In this document: positions 25,983 to 35,153 of the stretch, piece by piece | Layout: each line of letters starts with the position of its first letter | How positions within the stretch are numbered: the stretch's first letter is position 1 | NCBI GenBank assembly: GCA_002307135.1 | Contig: DBTQ01000034.1 | Span: 186,001-250,000, forward strand | Source of the DNA: Bacteroidetes bacterium UBA1312 | GTDB lineage: Bacteria > Bacteroidota > Bacteroidia > Chitinophagales > Chitinophagaceae | DNA: 64,000 bases | Direction of reading: 5' to 3' | Made by a program: the position numbers and the translations under genes | Notes under the pieces: model-generated | Told to the model about the DNA's origin: nothing | The model's database searches: none | Seen by the model: only the letters and a program-made list of their open reading frames with translations

Positions 25983-27242
25983 ATGCTATTGTTTCGAAAA
26001 ATTGTTAAAAGTGCATTGTCGCTAATTGTTATTCTACTGCTCAGCAATTTTTCTGCAGCAGCAGCTCCCGATGGTAAAGCCATCTTCCAGTCCAACTGTG
26101 CGAGCTGTCATAACCCACTTAAAGATGCAACGGGACCTCACCTCCAAGGAGTAGATGGTCGTGTGCCAAGTAAGGAATGGATACATAATTGGGTGCACAA
26201 TAGTGCAGGTGTCATAGCAAGTGGTGATAAATACGCCAATGATTTGTTTAACAAATGGGGCAAAACGGCAATGACTGCATTTCCAAACCTCTCTAACGAA
26301 GAAATAGATGCGGTTGTTACTTATGTCAATAGTGTAAAAGCACCTGTTGCCGTTGCTGCTACTGCAGGAGCGGAAACAAAAGAAGAAGGTAATGATTGGT
26401 TGTATCCGTTAATTACCATTGGTCTATTAGCTTTAGCAGTTATACTTTGGAGAGTAAACCAAGGTTTACGCCGTGTAGTTGCTGCCAAAGAAGGTCAACC
26501 GATAATGAAATCTATTCCTTTTTATCGTAATAAGATTGTTGTGGCTCTTTTTGCAATTGTATTATTTATTGGTGCTGGATTCTTTATCGTAAATGGTGGT
26601 ATCAATATGGGGCGTCAGCAAAACTACAAACCGGAGCAACCTATATTTTATTCTCATGCGGTACATGCCGGTATCAACCAAATCAACTGTTTGTATTGTC
26701 ATGCGGGTGCTGAAAAAAGCCGTCAGGCAATGATTCCTTCCAGCAATATTTGTATGAATTGCCATAAAGGAATTTCTGAATACACTGGGGCAACAGATCA
26801 TCCTCTTGTGAATGAAGAAGGCAAAAAAATAGACGGAACGGCTGAAATCAAAAAATTATATGATTATGCCGGCTGGGATCCTACAAAAAAAGAGTATAGA
26901 CGCGATGCACAAGGTAATATACTTGCTACACCCATCAAATGGACTAAGATTCATAACCTACCTGATCACGTTTATTTCAACCACTCCCAACACGTAGCTG
27001 TTGGAAAGGTGCAGTGTCAACAATGTCATGGACCTATTCAGGATATGGATGAGGTTTATCAATTCTCTCCACTGTCTATGGGCTGGTGTGTTAACTGTCA
27101 TCGTCAAACAAATGTTCAGTTTGAAAACAATAATTACTATAGCATTTTCCAAAAATATCATGAAGAATTGAAATCTGGAAAACGTACGGGTGTAACAGTA
27201 GAAGAACTAGGTGGTGCAGAATGTCAAAAATGTCACTACTAA
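25983..27242 (+). CDS. actA: Alternative complex III subunit ActA, hexahaem cytochrome c
   Basis: Periplasmic multihaem subunit of the quinol:cytochrome c oxidoreductase. The ATG at 25983 yields a signal peptide (SALSLIVILLLSNFSAAAA). It then has a monohaem cytochrome c domain with CASCH, a transmembrane segment (about residues 135-155), a second transmembrane segment and a pentahaem region with CLYCH, CMNCH, CQQCH, CVNCH and CQKCH. That is six CXXCH motifs in total, one more than the pentahaem ActA described for other species, because a monohaem domain is fused at the N-terminus. First gene of the act cluster. Confidence 0.92.
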   Translation: MLLFRKIVKSALSLIVILLLSNFSAAAAPDGKAIFQSNCASCHNPLKDATGPHLQGVDGRVPSKEWIHNWVHNSAGVIASGDKYANDLFNKWGKTAMTAFPNLSNEEIDAVVTYVNSVKAPVAVAATAGAETKEEGNDWLYPLITIGLLALAVILWRVNQGLRRVVAAKEGQPIMKSIPFYRNKIVVALFAIVLFIGAGFFIVNGGINMGRQQNYKPEQPIFYSHAVHAGINQINCLYCHAGAEKSRQAMIPSSNICMNCHKGISEYTGATDHPLVNEEGKKIDGTAEIKKLYDYAGWDPTKKEYRRDAQGNILATPIKWTKIHNLPDHVYFNHSQHVAVGKVQCQQCHGPIQDMDEVYQFSPLSMGWCVNCHRQTNVQFENNNYYSIFQKYHEELKSGKRTGVTVEELGGAECQKCHY

Positions 27243-27363
27243 TCAAAAAATAAAGGGCTGTTGCACATTGCGAAAAGCTGACTATTAAGATAAGTATTCA
27301 TTGAATTAATGTAGTAAGAGTAAGGTAAAATTGCCAACTTAAAACTGCCAACTAATAATAAAC

Positions 27364-30300
27364 ATGAGTCAAAAAAAATACTGGAAAGGGCTTGAAGAAC
27401 TTAATGAAACTGCTGACCATCAAGAATCAGTAGCCAATGAGTTTAAAGAAGATTTACCTTTTGATATAAGTGGAGGATTGCTGGAAGCAAATACACCACG
27501 ACGCGACTTCTTAAAATTTCTTGGTTTTAGCACTGCTGCTGCGATGTTGGCGGCTAGTTGCGAAATGCCAGTTAGAAAAGCGATCCCTTATGCTATTAAG
27601 CCGGAAGATATTGTACCTGGAGTCCCCAATTTTTACGCTTCCAGTTTTGTAGATGGAGGAGATTATTGTGCAGTAATTGTAAAAACACGTGATGGTCGTC
27701 CAATAAAAGTGGATGGTAATCCAAAATCTACAATTACAAATGGTTCATCATCTGCTCGCGTACAAGCATCTGTTTTGAACTTGTATGATAAAACGCGTCT
27801 TCGTTTTCCAATGGCCGATGGTAAAGAAGCGCCAACTTTTGAAGCTATTGACCGTACTGTTAAAGAAGGATTGGCTGGAAATACAAAACAAGTGTATTTG
27901 CTCACTTCTACAATAATAAGCCCAACAACAAAAGAAGTTATAGCTAAATTTTTAGCCAAATACCCAACAGCAAAGCATGTTACTTATGATGCGATTTCGT
28001 ATTCAGGTATGTTGCTAGCTAACCAAGAAAGTTATGGCAAAGCTTCTTTGCCTTCATATCACTTCGATAAAGCAAAAACAATTTTTAGTCTTGATGCTGA
28101 TTTCTTAGGTACTTGGTTATCTCCAATCGAATTTGCTGGTCAGTACAGTAAAGGACGTAAAGTAAGTGCCAAAAACTTAACCATGTCGCGCCACTACCAA
28201 GTGGAGCCAACACATACCATTTCTGGTGCAGCAGCTGACCTTCGTGCTACATGTCGCCCATCAGAGCTTGGTGCAGTAGCTATTGCATTGTATGGTCTTG
28301 TTACAAATGGCACACAACCTTCTTTTTCCAATAAACATTTAAACGAATTACTCAGCAAAGCCGCAGAAGACCTTAAAAAAGGCAATGGATTGGTGGTATG
28401 TGGTTCGAACGATAAAAATATCCAATTATTAGTTAACGCTATTAATGACAAAATCGGAGCTGTAGGAACAACAATTAATTGGGCAATTACAAGCAATTAC
28501 AAACAAGGTATTGATGCTGAAATGCAAACACTTGTAGCTGATATGAACGCCGGTAAAGTTGGCGCTATATTTATGCAAGACGTAAACCCTGTTTATGATT
28601 ATTGTGAAAGTGAAAAATTTGTAGCAGGTCTTAAACAAGTGACGCTTTCTGTTTCTTTTGCAGATCGTATGGACGAAACTGCACAACAATCTAAAATAGT
28701 TGCACCAGATAGCCATTGGTTGGAAAGCTGGGGTGACGCTGAACCTAAAACTGGCTATTATAGTTTTATTCAACCAACAATTGCGCCATTATTCAAAACA
28801 CGTTCTTTCTCAGAAAGTTTGTTGAAATGGACTGGTGAAACAACAACTTACCAAGATTTCTGGCATCAATATTGGATGACAAAATTAGGTGGACAAGCTA
28901 ATTTTGATAAGGCTTTACAAGAAGGTATTATCGAACCAGCGAATATTGCTGTTTCCGGGGCATCATTCACTGGAAATGTTTCTGGAGCAATTGCAGCAAT
29001 TCAACAAGCTCCAAAAGGAGCACCAATCGAATTAGTACTTTATCCTACCATATCCATAGGACATGGTGGTGCTTGGAGTAATAATCCTTGGCTTCAAGAG
29101 ATGCCTGATCCAATTACTAAAGCTACTTGGGATAATTACATTTGTATGTCCCCTAAGACAGCGAAAGAAAAATTTGATTCAGAATTAACCTCTATCACAG
29201 AAGTTGTAGCTGATAAAAAACAAGCTACAATTAAGTGGAAAAATAAAGAACTTACTTTACCGATAGTTGTTGTGCCAGGTATGCACAATGATGTCGTGGC
29301 TGTAGCTTTTGGTTATGGTCGTGACAAAGGTGTAGGACGTGCGGCTGCAAGTGGAGTGGATAAAGATGGTAAATCAATTGGTGGTAAAAATGCTTATCCA
29401 TTTGTAAGCTTTAACACTGTTGCTCAAACATTTAGCTATAACAATAGCGAAATAACAATAGAAAAGACAAATTCTACGCATGAAGTTGCGATTACTCAAA
29501 CGCACCATAGTTATGAGGGTCGTCCTATTATTCATGAATATACACTTGAAGAATTTAGTAAGGATCCCGAAGTATTGCTTAAAGAGCGTTATGCTGAAAT
29601 AGGGCATTATACAACTAAACCTTGGGAACATCACGAAGCTCCAAAAGAAGGTTTTGATCCAAATATGGATGAAAAATTCCGGGAAGAAGGAACGCTTTAT
29701 CCTAACTATGATAAGGAACCTCGAAATGAAGGAATTCATTGGGGAATGTCTATCGACTTAAACACATGTACTGGTTGTGCCGCTTGTGTTATAGCATGTC
29801 AAGCAGAAAATAATATCTCAGTTGTTGGTAAAACACATGTGCTTAAAGCGCATGAAATGCATTGGTTGCGTATTGACCGTTATTTTAGCGGAAATCCAAA
29901 CGACCCGGATAGTGTTCAAACTGTTTTCCAGCCAATGATGTGTCAGCATTGTGATAACGCTCCTTGTGAGAACGTTTGTCCGGTAAATGCCACTAGCCAC
30001 AGTAATGAAGGCCTTAACCAAATGACGTATAATCGTTGTATTGGTACTAAATATTGTGCAAACAACTGTCCTTACAAAGTACGTCACTTCAATTGGATGG
30101 ATTGGAATGGTGCGGATTGTTTTGATGATAACTTATATGAAGATGATCGTCGTGATGATATGAACGATGATTTGACTAGGATGGTTTTGAATCCAGATGT
30201 TACGGTACGTAGTCGTGGTGTAATGGAAAAATGTTCTTTCTGTGTACAACGCTTGCAAGCTGCTAAGTTAGATGCTAAAAAAGATGGTAATCCATTGAAA

Positions 30301-30555
30301 GATGGTGCAGCAAGAACGGCGTGTCAACAAGCTTGTGCTTCTAACAGTATCAAATTTGGTAATGCTAATGACCCAGAAAGTGAAATTTACAAAATACGTC
30401 ATAGCGAAGACAAAGAACGTATGTTCTATGTACTAGAACAATTGCACGTATTACCGAATGTAAATTATTTGGCTAAAATACGTAATACAGATAAGGTAAT
30501 AGCGGGTGATAAAAAGGAAGATTTGATGATGAATCAAAGCAAATTGATTAGCTAA
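27364..30555 (+). CDS. actB: Alternative complex III subunit ActB, molybdopterin-like and Fe-S protein
   Basis: A 1063-residue subunit: the N-terminal two thirds resemble the molybdopterin-oxidoreductase fold, without the cofactor in characterised complexes, and the C-terminal third is a four-cluster ferredoxin. A twin-arginine-like segment with TPRRDFLKFLGFSTAAA is followed by AASC, a possible lipobox. Fe-S motifs: CTGCAACVIACQAEN, CQHCDNAPCENVCPV, CIGTKYCANNCPYK and CSFCVQR with CQQACAS. It carries electrons from ActA/ActC to the acceptor. In other species actC follows directly; here 4.4 kb of unrelated genes intervene. Confidence 0.95.
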   Translation: MSQKKYWKGLEELNETADHQESVANEFKEDLPFDISGGLLEANTPRRDFLKFLGFSTAAAMLAASCEMPVRKAIPYAIKPEDIVPGVPNFYASSFVDGGDYCAVIVKTRDGRPIKVDGNPKSTITNGSSSARVQASVLNLYDKTRLRFPMADGKEAPTFEAIDRTVKEGLAGNTKQVYLLTSTIISPTTKEVIAKFLAKYPTAKHVTYDAISYSGMLLANQESYGKASLPSYHFDKAKTIFSLDADFLGTWLSPIEFAGQYSKGRKVSAKNLTMSRHYQVEPTHTISGAAADLRATCRPSELGAVAIALYGLVTNGTQPSFSNKHLNELLSKAAEDLKKGNGLVVCGSNDKNIQLLVNAINDKIGAVGTTINWAITSNYKQGIDAEMQTLVADMNAGKVGAIFMQDVNPVYDYCESEKFVAGLKQVTLSVSFADRMDETAQQSKIVAPDSHWLESWGDAEPKTGYYSFIQPTIAPLFKTRSFSESLLKWTGETTTYQDFWHQYWMTKLGGQANFDKALQEGIIEPANIAVSGASFTGNVSGAIAAIQQAPKGAPIELVLYPTISIGHGGAWSNNPWLQEMPDPITKATWDNYICMSPKTAKEKFDSELTSITEVVADKKQATIKWKNKELTLPIVVVPGMHNDVVAVAFGYGRDKGVGRAAASGVDKDGKSIGGKNAYPFVSFNTVAQTFSYNNSEITIEKTNSTHEVAITQTHHSYEGRPIIHEYTLEEFSKDPEVLLKERYAEIGHYTTKPWEHHEAPKEGFDPNMDEKFREEGTLYPNYDKEPRNEGIHWGMSIDLNTCTGCAACVIACQAENNISVVGKTHVLKAHEMHWLRIDRYFSGNPNDPDSVQTVFQPMMCQHCDNAPCENVCPVNATSHSNEGLNQMTYNRCIGTKYCANNCPYKVRHFNWMDWNGADCFDDNLYEDDRRDDMNDDLTRMVLNPDVTVRSRGVMEKCSFCVQRLQAAKLDAKKDGNPLKDGAARTACQQACASNSIKFGNANDPESEIYKIRHSEDKERMFYVLEQLHVLPNVNYLAKIRNTDKVIAGDKKEDLMMNQSKLIS

Positions 30556-30586
30556 GCATTGATAACAATAATAACAATAATAGATT

Positions 30587-31144
30587 ATTAAACAACCACA
30601 TTACATATTACCCCTGTTCGTTTCAGCTGTTTTGCTTTTGCTGTCGGCTTGCAATAAGTCACACAGCAGCAATCCTACGGGTACTGGTGTGCTGCCTCCT
30701 ATTACCGATACGGGAGCCAATACTTTTGGCTGCCTCATAGATGGTAAGGTATTTGTACCCCAAAAACCTGCTTTTTCTACGTATGAAATTTTGCAGTGCA
30801 ATTATCAATTGGTTGGTGGAGTGCAATATTTAGTATTATCAGGAGGTGATTTTGTAAATAATAATGGCGTATCTCTTTTTACAGAAAATATAGTGTTGAA
30901 AGCAGATACGATATTGAAATTTGATGACCCTAATCATCATTTAGCATATGCCTATTTTTACGGATCAGGTAATAGGGAAGATTATAAAACGCTAGATTCA
31001 ACTAACGGAATATGCAATATCAAACATTTTGACCCATATAAGCAAATAATAAGTGGTACATTTTGGTTTGATGCTACAGATACTGCTACCGGAAAAGTTG
31101 TACATATAACAGATGGGCGCTTTGATGTGCATTATACTTTATAA
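30587..31144 (+). CDS. DUF6252-like lipoprotein, tandem copy 1
   Basis: A lipoprotein of about 185 residues. The signal peptide is intact (KQPHYILPLFVSAVLLLLSAC), with LSAC as lipobox, but it is preceded by ATT codons rather than ATG or GTG; the next usable start is TTG at 30632, which would cut off the n-region. Mature part begins NKSHSSNPTG and has NTFGCLIDGKVFVPQ and the C-terminal ISGTFWFDATD and HITDGRFDVHYT. It resembles DUF6252-type Bacteroidota lipoproteins. Copy 2 follows directly. Its 5' third is GC-rich compared with its middle. Function unknown. Confidence 0.6.
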   Translation: MKQPHYILPLFVSAVLLLLSACNKSHSSNPTGTGVLPPITDTGANTFGCLIDGKVFVPQKPAFSTYEILQCNYQLVGGVQYLVLSGGDFVNNNGVSLFTENIVLKADTILKFDDPNHHLAYAYFYGSGNREDYKTLDSTNGICNIKHFDPYKQIISGTFWFDATDTATGKVVHITDGRFDVHYTL

Positions 31145-31155
31145 AATAAAAAACT

Positions 31156-31710
31156 ATTAAACAACAACGCTACATATTATCCCTATTCGTTTCAGCTGTT
31201 TTGCTGTTGCTGTCGGCTTGCAATAAGTCACACAGTAGCAACCCTACGGGTATTGGTGTGCTGCCACCCATTACCGATACGGGTGCCAATACATTTGGCT
31301 GCCTGGTAGATGGCAAGGTATTTGTACCCCAAAAACCTGCTTTTTCTAGTTATGAAATTTTGCAGTGTAATTACCAGTTGGTAGCCGGGGTATTGTATTT
31401 AGGGCTTGCAGGTCGTGATTTTGTTCATGATGGTTCTGTAAGTTTTGGTTATTATGGATACATACATGGGGATACGGTAATACAATTTACATCACCATGG
31501 GTTGAAGTGGGAGTTTGTGGTCAATACAGCCCTAAGCTATACCAAGACTACTACACGCAGCTTCCTCCAAGTGGAGAACTGCATGTAACACATTTCGATA
31601 GTTTACGACAAATAATAAGTGGTACATTTTGGTTTAATGCTGTGGATAGTGCCACAAAAGATACCGTACATATAACGGATGGCCGTTTTGACGTACATTA
31701 TACCCGTTAA
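31156..31710 (+). CDS. DUF6252-like lipoprotein, tandem copy 2
   Basis: Close paralogue of the preceding gene: the first 60 mature residues and the last 35 are nearly identical, while the middle is unrelated in detail. The signal peptide is the same type (LFVSAVLLLLSAC) and again preceded in frame by ATT at 31156, with TTG at 31201 as alternative start. The upstream bases are also duplicated. Followed after 22 bases by the esterase gene on the same strand. Confidence 0.6.
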   Translation: MKQQRYILSLFVSAVLLLLSACNKSHSSNPTGIGVLPPITDTGANTFGCLVDGKVFVPQKPAFSSYEILQCNYQLVAGVLYLGLAGRDFVHDGSVSFGYYGYIHGDTVIQFTSPWVEVGVCGQYSPKLYQDYYTQLPPSGELHVTHFDSLRQIISGTFWFNAVDSATKDTVHITDGRFDVHYTR

Positions 31711-31732
31711 TCAGAAAACAATGATAACAATT

Positions 31733-34700
31733 ATGAAGCGATTATTATTCATTTTCATTTTATTCATAAGCCATTCCGTTTTGGCACAGCAAAGCTATCC
31801 GGATAGTGCGTTAATAACCGTGCAGGACGATAGCACACTTTGGCAGACCAACAAGGCAGTGTTCCAAAATCTGGAAACGAACCGCATCAGTTCCGGCATA
31901 TTGCTCGACTATGGCTACCAGTTTACCGACATTACCAAATACGACGGTGTACAACTTACTAACGACAATATATTGAGCTTTCCGCTATTGGAGCAGATCA
32001 ACAGTACCCTTTTCAGCAGCACTATCCGCGCTACCGGGCAAACGGGCATTAAAGCACCTCAGGATTTGTACAATGCTTATAAAGCGCAAACCGGTACCAA
32101 CCGCCTTGCCCTGAGTGGTATTGTGTACCAATACCAGCAATTCGATGCCACCCATCCCGACCATATAAGTGTGGTAGGTAACCAATTGTTCGACAAGTAC
32201 GACGAATCGGCTACATGGCTCAATCCCTATATCGACCGTACTGTATGTGCCGTTACATTGCCCACAGCGGCGTTGCCCAGCAAAGATGCCTGGGTATGCC
32301 TGCCTGCCAGCCTCTGGCAGAGCAATATGTCCATTACCAGCATAGCTGTGGATGCAGCGGACGGTAGCGGTATTCACGTTATGGCATTGGGCGACAGCTT
32401 TCAGGTACATTATACCGACACCGGCAAAAAGGTCTGGAACTTCGATGTAACATTACAAGGCGGCACTATACTACATGCCCATAGCAGCATACTCATCACG
32501 GCACGCACTACTGCAGCCGATGAGCAATTTACTATTGCCGCTACCGAACCTTACCTGGGTAGCTTGGGTCATGGCATCGTTCGAATACAATATGCCCATT
32601 CTGACCATGTTATGCGCAAACCCCTGATAGTAGTAGAGGGCTTTGACCCCGGCAATATTATAGCCCCACACAGCGAGTTTGGTGTTGTAGATGAGGAAGA
32701 TCAGTTTATGAAATATATTGCGGATTTCTCTATACCTTCTTCTAATAAACTAAAACAAGATATTTATATCAGTCCACAATATGATCTTGTTTTTGTAGAT
32801 TGGACCAATGGTACCGACTACCTGGAGCGCAATGCGCTGGTGCTCGAGGAGATCATCCGCGAGGTGAACCGCCGCAAGGTAGGTACGGCGCCCAATATGG
32901 TATGGGGCCAAAGCATGGGCGGTGTCATTAGCCGCTATGCACTTAAAGATATGGAAAACAAAGGGCAGCCTCATCAGGTAAGCCTGTTCATCAACCACGA
33001 TGGTCCGCAGCAGGGCGCTCATGTACCATTGGGCTATATAGCCATGTCAGATCATTTACGCAGCTATTGGTTGGGCACCGGCTATCTTGCGGATGCTTAT
33101 ACCAACATATATGTACCGCTTACCGGTGCACTAAGTGTAAGTGATGCATTGAGCATAGCTTTTCAACCGGCAGCAGCCGAAATGCTGATCAGTAATACCA
33201 GCAAATACAGCAGAGATTTACACACTACTTGGCAGGCAAAGCTCAAAACTATGGGGTATCCAAGTTTGTCTCGTAATATTACCATATCCAACGGTTCAGA
33301 ATGTGGTATGGATCAACCTGTACAGCCTGGTGCAGAACAGTTTAGCTATAAGGGTCATGCCAATACCGGCTGGCTGTCGGATGTATTATTGGCAGTAATG
33401 CCTTTATTCCCCGGGGCTACTGCGGCGGTTTCCACTATTTTGACTGCAATACCCCCTAATGTAATGCCACCTGGTGCCGCTTTTATACCGGGAGGCAGTT
33501 CATGGGATCTTGACTTTTGGGTACATGGTGACAATAATGATGGCAATGCATATCAATTGTACCATGGCAAGATTACCTATACTAAAACGGTTCTATGGTT
33601 TATGCCAATTACAGTAACGCTTACGGCTCATGACGCTACAAGGGCTGCCGGCAATTACTATGCTTGGGAAACTTTTGCTGGCGGTTATTATTCTGCAGAT
33701 GCATTGGGTTTGGTAACAACCGGAGGTATAAGCGGAGGCAGTGCAACATTTGGCAGCTATAGTGGCACGCTCAATGCTAATGGCAGATTCTGTTTTATAC
33801 CTACAGCCAGTGCTTTGGATATTGGCAGTGGTAACGTAAGTTTGCCTGTTGGCAAGTTCAGGTCTCTTTATTCACCAATAATACCAAGTAGCTCTCCTTA
33901 TGCAACACCATTTTCAAACTTTATAACGGCATATACGCCTTCTGATTTAGCTAGTAATAATGAGCCTCATATATCTGTTACCAACCGTAATGCAGATTTT
34001 GCGGGCAATGAATTAGCAGGTACTCATTATATGGAAACATGTGCACCACCGTGTTTTGATCCTAATGGCATTTATGGAGCGAACTCTCTTTGTGCAGGTA
34101 ATTCATCTACTTATAATATTGTTGTTACCAATACTAGCCCTAGCCCTACTTTAACCTGGTGCCTTTCTACAGACCCTCCCGGTATAGCTACACTGAGTGG
34201 TGCTTCCAGCTCCACTGGTTGTGTTACAAGTAGTTCAAGTTCATGTACTGTTAATGCTACGGGGTCAGGTATAGGCACTTTATATTGTTATCCTACCAGT
34301 ACATGCACTGTATTAGGTGGTACATCAACGACATTAACAATACCTGCTTATACCAAAACTATAAGTTTAGAAGCTGTGCCAAATCCGGCTGATGTTACAA
34401 TAACTTTCGGTTATGTACCTCTATCTGGTGATGAGACCGCTTTTCATGGCTATACTGCTACTATTAGTCCTTATGATGCTCGATATAACTACGATTGGCA
34501 TGAAGAATATATTGATGGACCTACACCAACAGTACGTGTTCATTCCGATACTTATAATATGACTAAATGGAATTGTTTTTTAGTACCTACTGAGAATTAT
34601 GATAAGGTGGTAGTGGATATAACAAATGATTGTGGTGAGGTAATTATTTCCAAGCATATGCTGCCTGATCTAAATAGGTATATTTGTGAGGAGCGAATAG

Positions 34701-34966
34701 CCATGACAGATAGCAACAAAGATGGATTTATAAAAGTAGCTCCTAATCCTTCAAAAAATAATTGGAATGTTAGTTTTTCAAATGTTAATACCACGCCTGC
34801 AAGTTTGCAATTATTTGATATTACGGGTCGTCAGATTTTTGAGCAAGCTGTTACTGCAAAAACAAGTTCAGTAGTCTTACACAACGAACAATTTAAATCA
34901 GGAATATATGTACTGAAAGTAACTGCTAATACAGGTGTGACTACTTTTAGATTAATTAAAGAATAA
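31733..34966 (+). CDS. Secreted alpha/beta-hydrolase (lipase/esterase-like) with T9SS sorting domain
   Basis: An exported protein of about 1077 residues. Signal peptide MKRLLFIFILFISHSVLAQ from the ATG at 31733 (31721 is possible). The catalytic domain includes IVVEGFDPGN (oxyanion region), the nucleophile elbow WGQSMGGV with GxSxG (about residue 400), and INHDGPQQGAHVPLG. The following region is Ser/Thr-rich beta structure with a PKD/Ig-like part, and the end is a T9SS type A domain (PNPSKNNWNV, then SGIYVLKVTANTG). Bases 31800-33500 are GC-rich (a 60-base line at 32821 is 65% G+C), while the 3' end is near 32%. Likely secreted lipid or polymer hydrolase; substrate unknown. Confidence 0.72.
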   Translation: MKRLLFIFILFISHSVLAQQSYPDSALITVQDDSTLWQTNKAVFQNLETNRISSGILLDYGYQFTDITKYDGVQLTNDNILSFPLLEQINSTLFSSTIRATGQTGIKAPQDLYNAYKAQTGTNRLALSGIVYQYQQFDATHPDHISVVGNQLFDKYDESATWLNPYIDRTVCAVTLPTAALPSKDAWVCLPASLWQSNMSITSIAVDAADGSGIHVMALGDSFQVHYTDTGKKVWNFDVTLQGGTILHAHSSILITARTTAADEQFTIAATEPYLGSLGHGIVRIQYAHSDHVMRKPLIVVEGFDPGNIIAPHSEFGVVDEEDQFMKYIADFSIPSSNKLKQDIYISPQYDLVFVDWTNGTDYLERNALVLEEIIREVNRRKVGTAPNMVWGQSMGGVISRYALKDMENKGQPHQVSLFINHDGPQQGAHVPLGYIAMSDHLRSYWLGTGYLADAYTNIYVPLTGALSVSDALSIAFQPAAAEMLISNTSKYSRDLHTTWQAKLKTMGYPSLSRNITISNGSECGMDQPVQPGAEQFSYKGHANTGWLSDVLLAVMPLFPGATAAVSTILTAIPPNVMPPGAAFIPGGSSWDLDFWVHGDNNDGNAYQLYHGKITYTKTVLWFMPITVTLTAHDATRAAGNYYAWETFAGGYYSADALGLVTTGGISGGSATFGSYSGTLNANGRFCFIPTASALDIGSGNVSLPVGKFRSLYSPIIPSSSPYATPFSNFITAYTPSDLASNNEPHISVTNRNADFAGNELAGTHYMETCAPPCFDPNGIYGANSLCAGNSSTYNIVVTNTSPSPTLTWCLSTDPPGIATLSGASSSTGCVTSSSSSCTVNATGSGIGTLYCYPTSTCTVLGGTSTTLTIPAYTKTISLEAVPNPADVTITFGYVPLSGDETAFHGYTATISPYDARYNYDWHEEYIDGPTPTVRVHSDTYNMTKWNCFLVPTENYDKVVVDITNDCGEVIISKHMLPDLNRYICEERIAMTDSNKDGFIKVAPNPSKNNWNVSFSNVNTTPASLQLFDITGRQIFEQAVTAKTSSVVLHNEQFKSGIYVLKVTANTGVTTFRLIKE

Positions 34967-35020
34967 TAGATTAGGAGACAAATGTGGAAAATAAATGCCA
35001 CAATAAAACGAAGAATAATA

Positions 35021-35028
35021 TACTTTTG
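35021..35028 (+). promoter_or_regulatory. Candidate -7 element restarting transcription before actC
   Basis: TACTTTTG, followed by CG, fits TAnnTTTG. It lies 126 bases before the actC ATG, downstream of the interrupting genes. No TTTG at -33. Confidence 0.45.
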
Positions 35029-35153
35029 CGCTCCTTTAACAAATATTGTTGAACAGGAAGTAAAGGTTCGATTAGATAGATTATAACATTTTAGAATATT
35101 GATACAGCGGACTAGTTAAATATTATTCCGCCAACAAAAAATAACGAAGCAAT

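Noticed and set aside
27681..27693. CACGTG core in actB
   Set aside because: Flanking bases do not match parS on either side; chance hexamer.
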